A DNA stretch of 64,000 nucleotides from NCBI GenBank assembly GCA_018435605.1, contig JAHDNF010000004.1, positions 120,542-184,541 on the forward strand, in the 5' to 3' direction. Source of the DNA: a bacterium (GTDB lineage: Bacteria > Auribacterota > Auribacteria > Auribacterales > Auribacteraceae). This document shows, one piece after another, positions 1 to 13,200 of this stretch (position 1 is its first letter; every line of letters starts with the position of its first letter). Both the position numbers and the translations under genes were made by a program. The notes under the pieces were generated by a model. The model was given only the letters and a program-made list of their open reading frames with translations. It did not search any database and had not been told where the DNA came from.

Positions 1-1149
1 GGGCTTATTTACGGAGACGGAACTCATCTTTACGAACACGAAGATTACCGCAAAGGTTTTCATCCGGACTGGGAAACATATATTTTCAACTATAGCAGAA
101 ACGAAGTGCGCGAATTCTTGATCAGCAACGCTTTCTACTGGTTTGAAAAATATCATGTAGACGGATTGCGCGTTGACGCTGTCGCTTCAATGCTTTATCT
201 CGATTATTCCCGCGAAGAAGGGGAATGGATACCCAACGAATTCGGCGGCAGAGAAAACCTTGAAGCCATAGATTTCCTGCGGACTCTCAATAAAGCGGTT
301 TACGGCCAGTTTCCGGGTATACAAATGATAGCCGAAGAATCGACCGCATGGCCGTCTGTTTCCAAACCTATTTATCTAGGCGGACTTGGATTCGGTATGA
401 AATGGAATATGGGCTGGATGCACGATATCCTTAAGTTCATGTCAAAGAACCCTCTGTTTAGAAAATATCATCACAGCCAGTTGACTTTCAGTCTGGTGTA
501 TGCGTTTGAAGAAAATTTCATGTTGTCGCTTTCCCACGACGAAGTGGTTTACGGCAAAGGTTCTCTGGTCAACAAAATGCCGGGCGACGTGTGGCAGAAA
601 TGCGCAAATCTGCGGCTTCTATTCGGTTACATGTATACCCATCCCGGCAAAAAACTTCTTTTTATGGGTAGCGAATTCGCGCAGTGGAGCGAATGGAACC
701 ACGATGCCAGCCTCGAATGGCATCTGCTGGGGTCAGAGCCGCATCAAGGAGTCCGACAATGGATGCGTGACCTTAATCATCTGTATAAAAATGAAAAAGC
801 ATTATACGAAGTTGATTTCAAAAGCGACGGATTCGACTGGATCGACTGCAACGACTGGGAATCCAGTGTAATCGCGTTTGTGCGTAAATCTAAATCAGGC
901 AGTGAGATGATGCTGGTGGTCTGTAATTTTACTCCGGTTGTACGAGAAGGATACAGAGTAGGCGTTCCTGTAGGCGGATTTTGGAAAGAAATGCTCAACA
1001 GCGACGCCCAAATTTACGGAGGTAGCGGCGCCGGCAATAAAGGCGGACTCACAGCAGAACCGGTATCCGTTCACGGCAGAGAGTATTCTCTCCATCTGGA
1101 AGTACCGCCTTTGAGCGTAGTAATCTTTAAAAATCAATGGCGCAAATAA
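1..1149 (+). CDS. glgB: 1,4-alpha-glucan branching enzyme, 5'-truncated by window edge
   Basis: The enzyme transfers alpha-1,4-glucan segments to alpha-1,6 branch points during cytoplasmic glycogen synthesis. Frame 1 is open from the first base, so the gene begins upstream of the window; 382 residues are visible. The text follows GlgB closely: [26 protein letters not shown], then the GH13 strands. The catalytic nucleophile Asp lies in GLRVDAV (codon 175-177), the acid/base Glu in IAEEST, and the third Asp in LSHDEVV (codon 538-540). A C-terminal all-beta domain ends at ...IFKNQWRK. The active site is therefore intact and only the N-terminal CBM48-type part is outside the window. It converges on the giant gene with 82 bases between stops, and no clear intrinsic terminator is visible there. 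A debranching enzyme at 51461-53524 would act on the same polymer. Confidence 0.97.
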   Translation, partial: GLIYGDGTHLYEHEDYRKGFHPDWETYIFNYSRNEVREFLISNAFYWFEKYHVDGLRVDAVASMLYLDYSREEGEWIPNEFGGRENLEAIDFLRTLNKAVYGQFPGIQMIAEESTAWPSVSKPIYLGGLGFGMKWNMGWMHDILKFMSKNPLFRKYHHSQLTFSLVYAFEENFMLSLSHDEVVYGKGSLVNKMPGDVWQKCANLRLLFGYMYTHPGKKLLFMGSEFAQWSEWNHDASLEWHLLGSEPHQGVRQWMRDLNHLYKNEKALYEVDFKSDGFDWIDCNDWESSVIAFVRKSKSGSEMMLVVCNFTPVVREGYRVGVPVGGFWKEMLNSDAQIYGGSGAGNKGGLTAEPVSVHGREYSLHLEVPPLSVVIFKNQWRK

Positions 1150-1231
1150 CACTACTTTGGTACCTATCAAAACCAAAAATGGACTTTGTCACAAGTATCG
1201 ACACGACAGAGTACATCACTATCCGCGCCCG

Positions 1232-4200
1232 TTATGCGGCTGATTCTATTAACCTACTGAACCGGATTTGCCTGAACAATGTGGGCGACTGATCTTTCTT
1301 TATGGTCAATTCGTTACCGCCCAGATTAATATAACTGCCGGGATGAGATATCGCGTGCGACATATCCTGCCCTGCGGCTATTATCTGCATAGCTTTTGCT
1401 CCGGGATGCACGTTGGCAAATATCTTCAATGCATCGAATATGGTAGAGTTTCTATGAACCATAATTACACCGAAATCAGAAGCGGCTTGCATAACATGTT
1501 TTTTATTCGAAAACACCTTAATATTCAGACGGTTGACATCCTGATTCATAATCCGTTCAGCAAAAAAGCGTATAAACCTTTCAGCTGTTTTTTCTGTTAT
1601 CGTATGATCGAACATCTCTGTTCCAAAGATAGCGCCAATCCGTGAACTGAGACTTTCACCTAGTAGCAACTTTATATCGCGCGCGCTCATCGATTCGGAA
1701 AAGACAAGTATCTGCGCCTCACGGCCATACTTATCGTACCTGCTTTGCAGTGCGTCAATGTACTGCATAAGCAACTGCTTTTGATTCTGATTGCCGCGGT
1801 TTTCCTGTGCCACCAAATCAAACGTATCTATATCAAGCGCTATTATGTCACTGTTGCCCGCAACAGATAAGACATAACCGGTCTCTTCAAGAAGCCGCAA
1901 CAAAACTGCCGTTTGAGCTACTGTAAAATCGACTTCGTCAGCTATATCCAAAACAGCGTTAAAAATAACCGACGCACTGGCCGCGCGCGGAATCTCTTTA
2001 AAAAATTCATTCCTAGAAATAGCTTCTATAGAAGGCGTTATAGTTATTCGTTTATTTATGTACGCATCAAGATAATCAGCCAGCTTATCCTTGTGCATAT
2101 CCGGATTGTATTGCTGGAATAAAAAGTCTACATACTCCTGATTGAATATATCCGATCCGGTTTGCGATACTGCTACCGGTTGCTCTACTATCGAAATTGA
2201 CGTTACAGGAGCGCCTGTCTGTACGTCGTCAGTAACTATGCCGTTAAATCCTTTGGGCACGAACTGATGACGGAACGGATCTATTTCCTGCTCAATAATA
2301 TAATTTATAAACGTTGGAACAACTTGTGACTGATCGGCTACACCCGAGCGTGCCACCGCTATAAGTCCGATAAACTCACGATTTCGCTCGACAAAAATTA
2401 GGTCGATAAGTTTATTCAATAATTCTCGTGGGAACAGTCCCTGTTCCACAGACTGCTGAAACGAAGGCACAAGCCCCTGCGGTTCTTGCATAATTGAAGG
2501 AGCCGACTCCATAAGCCACGCAAGACGTACGATCCCGTTCATCAGCTCGCTTACCTGATTATTATTGTAATAGAAAAGTTGATTGACCAGATTATTGTAC
2601 GAGGCAAACTGATCTTTGAGTTCCTGAAGGTGTTGCTGTTCAAGATCCCGCGAAAATTTGCGGTCTATAATATCCTGCGCCTGTATATTTTGAATCTCAT
2701 CAAGCCTGTATATCAAAGCCCCCCGTGTATAATAAATTCTATCGAGAGAATACAAGTCACGCTCATATCCGACAAGCATATCCGTCATATCGAATAACAA
2801 CCGTTCATTGGCCTTAATATCTTTTTCTTTTTCCCGCAATTCCGCATCGGTTAACATGCCGGCACGCGCACGCTCCCTAAGCTCGAATTTACGTAAATTG
2901 TTAAGCATAAACAATGTCTGCAATGTAAGCTCATTATTGCTCCAGTCGACCGACTCGAGAAACGCCTGTTTTTGTTTGTTCAATTCCTCAACTGTCACAA
3001 CCGGCGTCATTGTATTGATATGAGCGAGTATATTTTCTTTTTCAAAAGCATTCAGTCCGATTTTATCTGCAAGAAACTCGCTTATCAGCCTGATACGGTT
3101 TACACGCGCCGCTTCATCGAATACTTCTTTTGACGGCTCCGGTGAAGATGGTTTAGGCGTATCGTCAACAGGAGTTACGCCGGTACCGGCTGGCGCTTGA
3201 TGACCGCTGTCCGAATCCGGTTGAGGCGATTCTACAGGAGTAACTCCGGTATCGCCGGCACTATCATCGCGTACCGATTCTATGGTATCGAAAAACAACC
3301 GGTCAAATTTTTCGGTGAACTCAATATCCGAATCCACCTCGTCTACCAGTTTTACCACAGACTCTATAAGTATCCTTTGGCCGACCTCAGGACTTTTTCT
3401 TAAAATTGTTTCGTATTCGCGGCGAGCTCTAAACGGACGGATAAAAATAGGCGCTACAATACCATTGTATATCAGCTCAACGGAATGTTTCAAAAGCAAT
3501 CCCAGCGTAGAACCGGCCATATAACCCAACAATATTTCTGCAAGAACAACAACAATAGGCATGAACGATGCCGCCAATCCCCAAACCGACATATGAACCA
3601 TCGGCAATATTGTGGCAACTATTGCCCCAAGTGTTTGCTCGGATGTCTTCGTACCTATAAGGCGTATCACGCCTATCAACGTAATCAGCCCTGCGGCTCC
3701 AAGCGGAGTAACCGCTGTTCCGAATAACACCACCACCGCTCCCATAACAGCAGATATGGCCGCCACTGACAACAACCGCTCTTTATTTCGTTCAGAGAAA
3801 AACTTACGCAAAAATCCAAGCCGCGAACGATAATCCAGCCTTTCATCCTGTTTTTTGCTTGTCAGAAGATGCCTTGCCATGATCAATGGCGAAAAACTGT
3901 TCTCAAGACGTTCGTGTATATGTTTGACTATTCGTAACCGCTGATCTACAGCAAACTTCGACAAACTCTGCATTATTTCACGCTCAACATCATCAGCTTT
4001 TTCGCCATAATGTTGCCGGTAAATTTTTCGCAAACGGGTAAGATACGAATGCTCAAGCGTAGTCAACACGAATTTTTCCTTGAACATCTTATCATACTCT
4101 TCAGAACTTTGCGCACGCTGATCGATATGAGCCACCGTCTCTTTTATTATAGCCCGTTTATATGAAGGCCCAAATGAATCTTCCATTTCCAGCGATCCCA

Positions 4201-7200
4201 TCTTATGCGCAAGAGATTCAACATTGTATCTGTTCATCAATGAACGCATTATGCCAATAGGCACACGGTCTATCAAATACAGTAGCTGATCAGCTCCGCG
4301 CTCGCCGCCAAACAAATACAAATAAAACAAACCGAGCGACGCAAACCCAAGCGCTTGAGCGCCCGGCACAAATATTGCCGTACCGATAACAGCAAGCCCG
4401 CCTAGAACTGTACGCATCAAGGTTTGCATGGTTCGTCCTTTGAATACTCCGACCGTATCTACAACAAAAAGCAGTGTCGGTATTGCCATCGCCCACCATC
4501 CCCACAGAGCAATCGATCCTGCAACCATAACAAATTTGAATATCGAACCCAACCTCGTTCTGATATTGCGATGCTGAAAGATTTTTTCCGGCAAAGCTTT
4601 TGGAAACCTGAATTTCCATAGAATTTTTTGCGCCTGAGTCATCTCGCGGGCAGGGGTGACTGTGGCCTGTCGCACATTTTTTAGGGCAGTAATACGAACA
4701 TCAGGATTCAAAGGCATAATAGAGCGGAGCAATTCATCTATGTCTGCCTGAGTATAGCCCTGTTCCTTCAGTTCCTCAATGATCTGTATCTCATCGGAAG
4801 TCAACTCCGATATTTGAGGAGTATCCTGCGATGTTTCAGGCACGGACTGCAACATATCTGTTGGAAACGACAATTCATGGCCGAACAACTGGTTGCCGCT
4901 TAAAAATTCTTTGTACGCCTTCTGGCGTTCTGCTTCGTTCAGAGGTTCAAGACGTTCGCGTAGCGCCTGTTGTATCAACTCATCCAACACAGTTTTAGGA
5001 TCTTTGCCTTCGACGTTCACTTTCTCAAAACCTTTGGCTATAGAAAGCGCCAGACGAAAATCTACGCCTGACAAGCCGTTATACACAGGTGTCGGTGCGT
5101 TGATCTGTAAATAACGTATAACCTGCATCAGCCTTCCGTCAAGTTCCTTATCCAGTTCTTTGATATACTGTATCTGACGCACTGCCTGCGCCACACCCGG
5201 CGGGAACGACCCGATACGGCGTCCGAGATGCCCGTACAGCGAATACCCGAAAATAATGTAATTCAACCACCCCGAGCCGCGTCCGGCACCTTCGTACGCT
5301 ATTTCATCACGCTTATGAGCTTTGGCATTGAATACAGTATCCAGCACTTCACGCCAGTCTTCAGCGGTCTGCCTGTCAGCGCCATAGGTGAATATCGGAT
5401 GTCCGAACATAGAATCGATGCCGTTTAATACGCTCAGCCCTTTACCGACTTGCGCGGCGGTTTTATAACTTTTCTCACCGAATAAACGCCGTTCATACTG
5501 CTCCTCAACGTATTTCTTAAGGTGAATCGATATGGCTGGCGTATTCGGATACAACGGAGGGTTGTACAACCCCACTATACCGAACTTAGTGTCCTCTGCC
5601 AATGCATAAGCCGGATCGTGCGCTTCGGTATCCAGAATATTGAATGCCGATAATCCTGCCAGCCACGGCGGTTCGGCAAACGTCATGAACGCCGACATTA
5701 ACGGGATCGGACGGGCGTCCTCAAGCGTTCCTCCACGTGTAGCTACCCTAAAACGGCCTTTGGTAGTACCGGGCATGAACGGTATACCGACTACGACCGG
5801 CCACTGAGCCTCGCTCCAGTACCCGCTGAGAATATCCAGTGAATCGGCCTCATTCAAACCGAAAATCTTACCAAGCACTTTTACGTCACGGCGGCCTGTT
5901 TTAGATCTGACCGTTACAAAACCGGAACGTTTTAAATCCTGACTGACATCGTATAGCGCGCGAATATCTTCTATAGTAACAAATTCCAGTCTGTCCTCAT
6001 GACCGGCTATAGCTTGATTCTGTTTGCGTTGCGCTATATAATCGTTTATCGCCCGCATCAATTCATCCGGATTCTCAGCCGCGGCGCGCCGTAAATTATC
6101 CAACAGCAATCTGCCGCGCCGGGCTAGTTCGTTCGCAACTTCCTCAACAGCAGGTTCTATTTCCGTACTGTTGTAATTAAATTCCTGAAACGACTGCTCC
6201 GCGCCGGTTTCATCCGGTTTGCTGGTAGCTACATATTCTTCATCCACTGTAGACGGTTCAATAACAACCCCCATCTCAGATGCGGTTCTGACCAATTTAG
6301 ACGCCTGCCGAGTCCGGTCGAGTGAAGTGTCCACCAGAGCGCTGTTTGTCCTAAACGCATGAATCAGAGACCGAATAGGCGACGAATCGTTCGGACTGAT
6401 ATCCTCAACACCAAACGATCGTTCCAGAGGCGTGGAAAAATCGACTTTCATCTTTTCGAGCAATGCCATCTTTTTATTTACAGGGATGCTATTAACAACA
6501 TCATCGCCAAGCATTTTCTTGATTCGCGCAAGACGCAGATACGTCCTTATATTAAGCGAATAATTGCGCACACTCGCAAACAAAATCAACGGCAATGAAA
6601 ATATATAGATTGATCCGAGCGCCGCAAGAACAGTTTGGCCGATACCAAAAACGGACATGGTTACCGGTAGCGTAAAAGGCAATAAAGCCCCTGCGGTAAG
6701 AAACGAAACAACCGCCGCAGGCCCGAACACAGCCATCGCCAAAAACACCAGAGGAACACTGTTTTTAACTATGGTCATCAACGGTACAGAGATAAGTTTG
6801 TCAAAAAGATTAGTCTGGGAAATAGTAAAAAACTTGCGCAAGCTAGTTAAGAACGATTTTTTCCGGTTGTACAAATCGTTAAGTTCGTCGATTTCCGGTT
6901 TGAGTTCGTCCTTTTTTCCTGCCAGTTCGCTTACAGGTTCAATCACAGCTTTGACCATGTTCGGATCGGTCAACCCGAACAAATTCTTCAGCGTATTGAT
7001 CTTTTTAAGTATAATGTTTGAAACAGCGGAGTTTATACGCTCTGTTTTTGCATTGTACTCTGCAAGTTCCCTGCCCTCGGAAGTCAGCACATCGAATTTG
7101 GCTAGGGTATTGAATCCGTCACGATGAATCACATCAACCTGTTTCATATTTATTGTCAGATCGCTGATCTGAGGTATTTCCAGAATCTTTTTGATAAGCG

Positions 7201-10200
7201 GTTCTAATTGACCCGGCTGTGTCAGGAATAGCCTTGAATCGCTTACCACAATGATATGCCATTTGGAAGAATCGTCAAGCGAAGGCGCATTGCCTTGTCC
7301 GTCATGAATAATAATCCGTTCTATAGGCGTACCATTTTTACTGGCAATATCTACAAGTTCGCGCATAAACCGCGTTGCATTCGGATAATCTTGCGCATTC
7401 CTAACCCGCTTGGCCATGGTTTTCATCTGAAAAATCCCTATAGGACCCTTAGGGGAAATCATCGCCCATGAACGGGTTCCCTGCAATTCGTTGCGCTCTT
7501 GACCAAGGCGTATGATAGGCTCTCTGTCCCTGTCGCCCAACTGGCGTTCCAGAGCCCCTGAACGATGTACGTTGATATCGTGCGATCCGTGGTATGTCAT
7601 AGGGGCAGTTCGGTTATATGCCGCTATATAACTCTGCGATGTACGGTTGTATACACCGACTTTATATGCCGTGCTCATATCGAAGCTGTACTCGCCTATT
7701 TCGTCGTCAACCGCAATAGTAACAGTCCGTTCAATAACCCCCGGCAATGAGGCTATATGATAAAACGCTTTTCTCCCTACGCTGTCCTCAGGAAAAATCA
7801 TACCGATCTGAGCCAGATACTCCTGTACATTCATAATTGCTGTCCCGTACTGAGCCAAACCTTTTTCCAAAGTGGATACTGCACTGCCGCCTGTCTGCCG
7901 GCGCCGTTCAAGCCGGTCAAGTTCGACTGCCATCAAATACTCGAATACGGACTGATGAGTATCCTCAAGCAACTGCGCATGCCTTGCTATCAGATCGTCA
8001 GGTAAATAAATACCCATATTTTTCAGAAAAACGGATAATAACTTCGCAAATTCCGCACGCTGTTCAGTGGATTGCAAAACCGCAGAATCCGGAATAGTAT
8101 AGCTTGCTTCACCGAGTTTTACAGTCTGCCCGGATAACGCTGTCTGTACATCGGCAATTTCCTTTCCTATTCTGTCATAGGCAAGCCGGTTTTTATACAT
8201 CTCATACTCAGCGGCTTTTTTAACTAAAGCAGGATTGTAATAAGCCTGCATAGCCGCGTTTATAGGATCCTGTAAATTTCCGTATAACGATACCGGCAAT
8301 ACGCCCAGCACCGCACCTACGGTTAAGCGTTTCCACGCGGCAATAACTCCTTCCAGTCCGGGAAAAGGAGCAAAACCCAAATTCTGCCCCAAATTAATCG
8401 TAACGTAGCTTTTAGATAAATTGTCATAAACATTGACAAGCAACTTCTTACCTATCTTCCACCAACTTCTTCTGAACTGCGTATCTCGTTCTTCGGATGC
8501 TTCTTCATGGGTTTTGCGGGCTTTTCCAACTTCCGGCAAATATTCCTCGTGCAGATCTATAAAACCGATAGACAACGCACGGGTACCATCCGGATTTTCT
8601 TTTACTTCACGTTTAAGCACCGTCTGCCCCTGAATAGCCAGCAATACTGCATTCAGGTTGGTCGCTTTAGTGCCGGGCACATTAGCACCCTTGCCGTCAA
8701 CTTTCTGCTGATAATCGACTCTGGCGATTTCTCCGGTCGGCTTGATAGAGAGATTACCATCAACGCCGTCTACCTGAACTCCGCCCGGTGCGTAGTTCAA
8801 GCCGCCGAAATAGTTGCCACGAACGTAAAAAACACCTTCTGTCGGAGTATATGTGCCGAGCGCGAATTCATCATCAGCAGTGAGTTTCTGTTGCACCGCA
8901 GGGAAATGGCCGCTGAAGGTAACATTCTCGCCGGGTCCGTAGAAAGGATTAGTCTCGTCGGGATAAGCGCGGTAATAACCTGCGGCGATTTGCACCAGCT
9001 GATCAAACTGCGCGTTAGCGTTTTCGAGAAACGCCGCTTTTTGCTCATCGGTCATGTCGTCCGGCAACTTTATATCCAGTTTGAATTTACCTGTAAAAAT
9101 CTGATTCAACATTTCAGAGTCGATTTCCGGCAGTTGAACATCCTGATCTATAAGATACCGTACATAGTCCTCCATGTTGCGCCATTGCGGGACATCTTGC
9201 GGCGCTTCTTTATACTCGAGATCGCGGGCGTCATTGAAATTCATGTCAAGCACAATTCTGCCGCCGACCAGCTCTTCGCGGATTACATGCAAATGCCCCA
9301 CCAGCCAGCGGGGCTGAACCATAAACAAGAATGAATGTATGTCAAGTTCCGATTTAGAAATAATATGCGAGAAAATACCGTGTTTCGCGTTGGCGCCGCG
9401 CTCCGCGCCCCGAAGACCGCGAGCGCCCATTGAAGCGGCATACTGCAAAGACTGCGTAAAATTCTGAATCAGGATACCCCAGAACCATTTATTGAAATGA
9501 CGCGATTCCGGCAGGAAAAACGGAACGTAAATAGCCGGCATGGAGGCAAATACACCGACTCTTAAATTCAAATCGTCGATCTCCTGACCGACATTGACAC
9601 GCAAAGTGTTGCCTTCATCTTGAAATACAATGTTTTTCGTCGATTTGATGGTTTCCTCAATAATGAAACTGTTGATCAATGCCTGTGCCTGCGATTTAGG
9701 CATTTCTTCAAGCGCACCTAGCCCGTTATCCTGCGCCCAAGCGCGGGCTTTATCGATGACACGGTTGGAAAACTCAATTGAAAAATCTTTGCCGTCAGGC
9801 GTTTTGTGCCGTTTTGGCTCGGCGAGCCTAAACAGTTTCCTGAATCCGCTCATAATAGCGTCAGGAGCATCTTTGATATTTGCCACTGAAATTTTCAAGC
9901 CGGTTATCTTATTGAATCCCGACTGAACAAGGTTCAATATGGGCAACACAGGTAGCAAAAGCGCATACAACGACTTAGTAAACGCATACTTGAAAATGGA
10001 AAAACCAAGGAAAAGACCTAGTTTGACTACGGCCATGGACGCCAACCCCAAAACGCTTATATTATATATAGTACGGGGTAAAATATAAAGTAACGGCATC
10101 CATACAAACCACGGCAGTGTAACCGTAGCTGTGTAGGCCGCCAAAGCTCCGAAAGCCGGTATAGGCATATGCGGAAACAATAGTAATCCGCCGAGTATGG

Positions 10201-13200
10201 AAAAAATAAGCCAGCCCCGTTTAAACTTTTTCGATTGGGTTAAATCGTCATAGGAAGCTCTAAACAGTCTAAAGAACAATCGAGTCCGATACATGCTTTT
10301 TTCGTACCATGTCATATTTGCTACACGTTCTTTGTCAAATAAATCGCTGTATGACAAAGTTTCCGATTCTATGAATTTAGCGTCGCCTTTCATCGCGTCG
10401 GCAACCACGGCAAACGTATCTACGCCCCATCGTTTCATCAAATTGCCGACCCGCTCGAACTGTTTTTTGTTGCGGGCGAGATTAGGTTCACGCCGACCGC
10501 TGAACGGCATAATTTCCGTAACGGTAACACGATCAAACGGAAAATAAGTTGCCAGTCTGTCAATAACACCAATTTGCCGCTGTTCGCCAGTCTGTTGTGC
10601 TTTCAATTTTTCTTCTTCGATATCTTTTTTAGCAAGCAGTTTACGAGCTGAATCTATTTTAAAAAGCGCAAAGATCAGCCCGACCACAGCGTATATTGCG
10701 CGGGCGAATATTTTTGAAAATAACGCATCGCGTTTCTGTGTACTGGTAAGCTCAATCTCTTTTCCGCTGAGCAGATCGGTTTCAGTAGCAAGATCATCGG
10801 GCGAAGGAGCGATTTGAGGTTCAGACGCGGGTTTAAAAATACCCATCAATTCTTCCTGCGTTACTGTGTCTTGAGCATCCTGACGTACCCTGTCAAGAAT
10901 TTCCCGCGCATTATCAAGTTCGAACTGCCGCCTATTGAGATTTTCGTGCTGACGAACCAACTCGGTTTGCTGAGTCTCCAAAAACTCCGTAGCCCGCTGT
11001 AGGTTCAATTCCGCGCGCAGTCTGTTTTCCTGTGCCTGATTAATATTGTTTTCCAGATGTTCAAGCCAAGCGACCGCATCGCGGTATTGATCTATTGAAT
11101 TGCTGACCTGTTCGATTTTACTTCCCATAACAATATACTGATCACGTGTGGCAAAATCACGAAGCAAGGTGAGAAAATGCCGTTGCTGAGTACGATACCG
11201 CGCAATATCAAATCCGCCTACATCAATTGTATACGACATTACTATATCTACCCTGTCCGGTTCGGTAGGACGCCACTTTATAGAATACAAACCGCCGCTC
11301 AGGGAAATATCGAGCCGCAGATAAGGACCAATAACGTCACGCAATTCAGCTTGAGGTTGCCAGTTGAATCCGACCGGCTCGCCGTATATGTTGTACCTGT
11401 CTTTCAGGTCTACTTCCTGACGTACAGCCATTTGACGCAGTGTATCGAGAAGAGACTGATGCTGAGGACCTAGATCGGCGGTACGCAGTGTAATGCGGAA
11501 CTCGTTGTCGTCCGCATACGACGCCACATACTTGCTGTAATCGTTGCCTGTAAGCAGTTCAAGCATTTCTACAAACATTTGTTGGGTATTGCCCTGAGCA
11601 ATTTCGACCTGTCTGCGTGCCGATTCCAACGCAGTTTGCGCGGATTGTAAATCTATGTTTGCCTGTTCCAAACCTACTGACGCCTGATCGACCGCCCAAC
11701 GTGCCACGTCAAGCGACATCTGCGCACGCTGATGCATAAGTTCAGCTACTTGAAGATTCTCTTCGGCATTGGCAACAGCGGTTTTGGTTGTAACCGCCTC
11801 AGCCGGCCGCAGGGAAATAAATGACTGCCCAGCTTCGATCCTAGGTACAGCGTTATAAGACTGCCTCAGAGAATCACGCAAAGTGTCAAGAGCGGCGACT
11901 TCTTTTCGCGCATCCCGCGCCGGCTCTTTAAGAGCGTCTATCAAGGCAGACAGCTGGTCTAACACCTCGGTGTAGGTGCCTCTGATTACATAAGAACCTT
12001 TTGCAATATCTCTCGGTTCGCCTGCGACGTAAATACGCATATCTGTAGGCACTGTAACTGTTATCGGCGTAATTTGCGTCTGTTTAAGTAGTTCCAACGA
12101 CAATCCTTGTGACAAAATAGTTATGTCATCGATATTTTCCTGAAATTGCGTACCCCAATCTCTAACCACCAACTGCAATGTTCCAGCAGAAGGTTCCATG
12201 CGTTTTACCGTTGCGAGTAAATCCTGATTGATGGCAAGCAATTGATTGGTTGCAGTTTGTACTTCCTGATAAGTTCTTGCACGATTTAAATTATCCGTCA
12301 CTACTGCAATACGGCTTCTATAGGGCTCGGTATTAACAGCGCCGGATAAAGAAGTATTCAAATCATTCAACAAATTCAAAAGCTGTCCGGCATAGCTACC
12401 TACCTGCTGTTTGTACGCCGGCAACGTATTTGTGGTATCCTGCAATAATTCCTCTGTATTCAAAGGATATGTATAGTTACCGGTAGCCGATCTTATCCGG
12501 TCCAAGACTCCTTGCCGTTGGCGTGTAAGTGTATCGTAAGCTGTTATGAACGAACTTGCTGTAGCTCGATGTTCCGTTATATATTGCGCTGTCGTATCCA
12601 TAACTCCCTGCCATACAGCCGTATCGATAGCTCCGCCAAGATCTCTTGCCGCTCCGTTAAGTTGAGCTAGCCTGCTCTGCGTTACCCCTATTTGTTCGTT
12701 TATCATAGGTATATACCAGTTATACAATTCTAGCTCAGCTTGAGCTCTAAATACGGATTCCTTCAATTCACGGATTTCTCCTAGAATCAATTGTCTTCGT
12801 GCGGCGACAGGTTCGGAATAATAAGCATCCTTCAAGCGCGCTATTTCTGCGTTGTTACTCTGTATTTCACGCTGTACAAACGACTTGCCGGTAATTGCAA
12901 TTTGAGCATCGGTCACCTGCTGACGCAATAAGTCGCCATAAAAACCGAACGCCTCGTTTATAGCAGGCAGTGCGTGTTCGGCAGGCATAGCCTGTATTGC
13001 GTCCTGATACCGTTCCCAGCGGTCATCTCTGAACTCACTGAGTCCGGTAATAAAATCGCCGTGTTTGTCCCGCAGTTCTTGTAGTTGTCCGAGCAACTTT
13101 TTCGCGTCGCTAACCGACTGACGCCTTACATCGACCTGCCCGACAGCATCGGTCAATTCCAGTTCCCGCGATTCTATAAAACTCTGGAATTGAGAATAAT

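Noticed and set aside
1150..1231. Intrinsic terminator between glgB and the giant gene
   Set aside because: No stem of useful length followed by T-run on either strand.
8507..9334. Long plus-strand ORF (275 codons) and dozens of smaller ones antisense to the giant gene
   Set aside because: They lie wholly inside the giant coding region, lack Shine-Dalgarno sites and recognisable domains, and read as low-information text; they are frame shadows.
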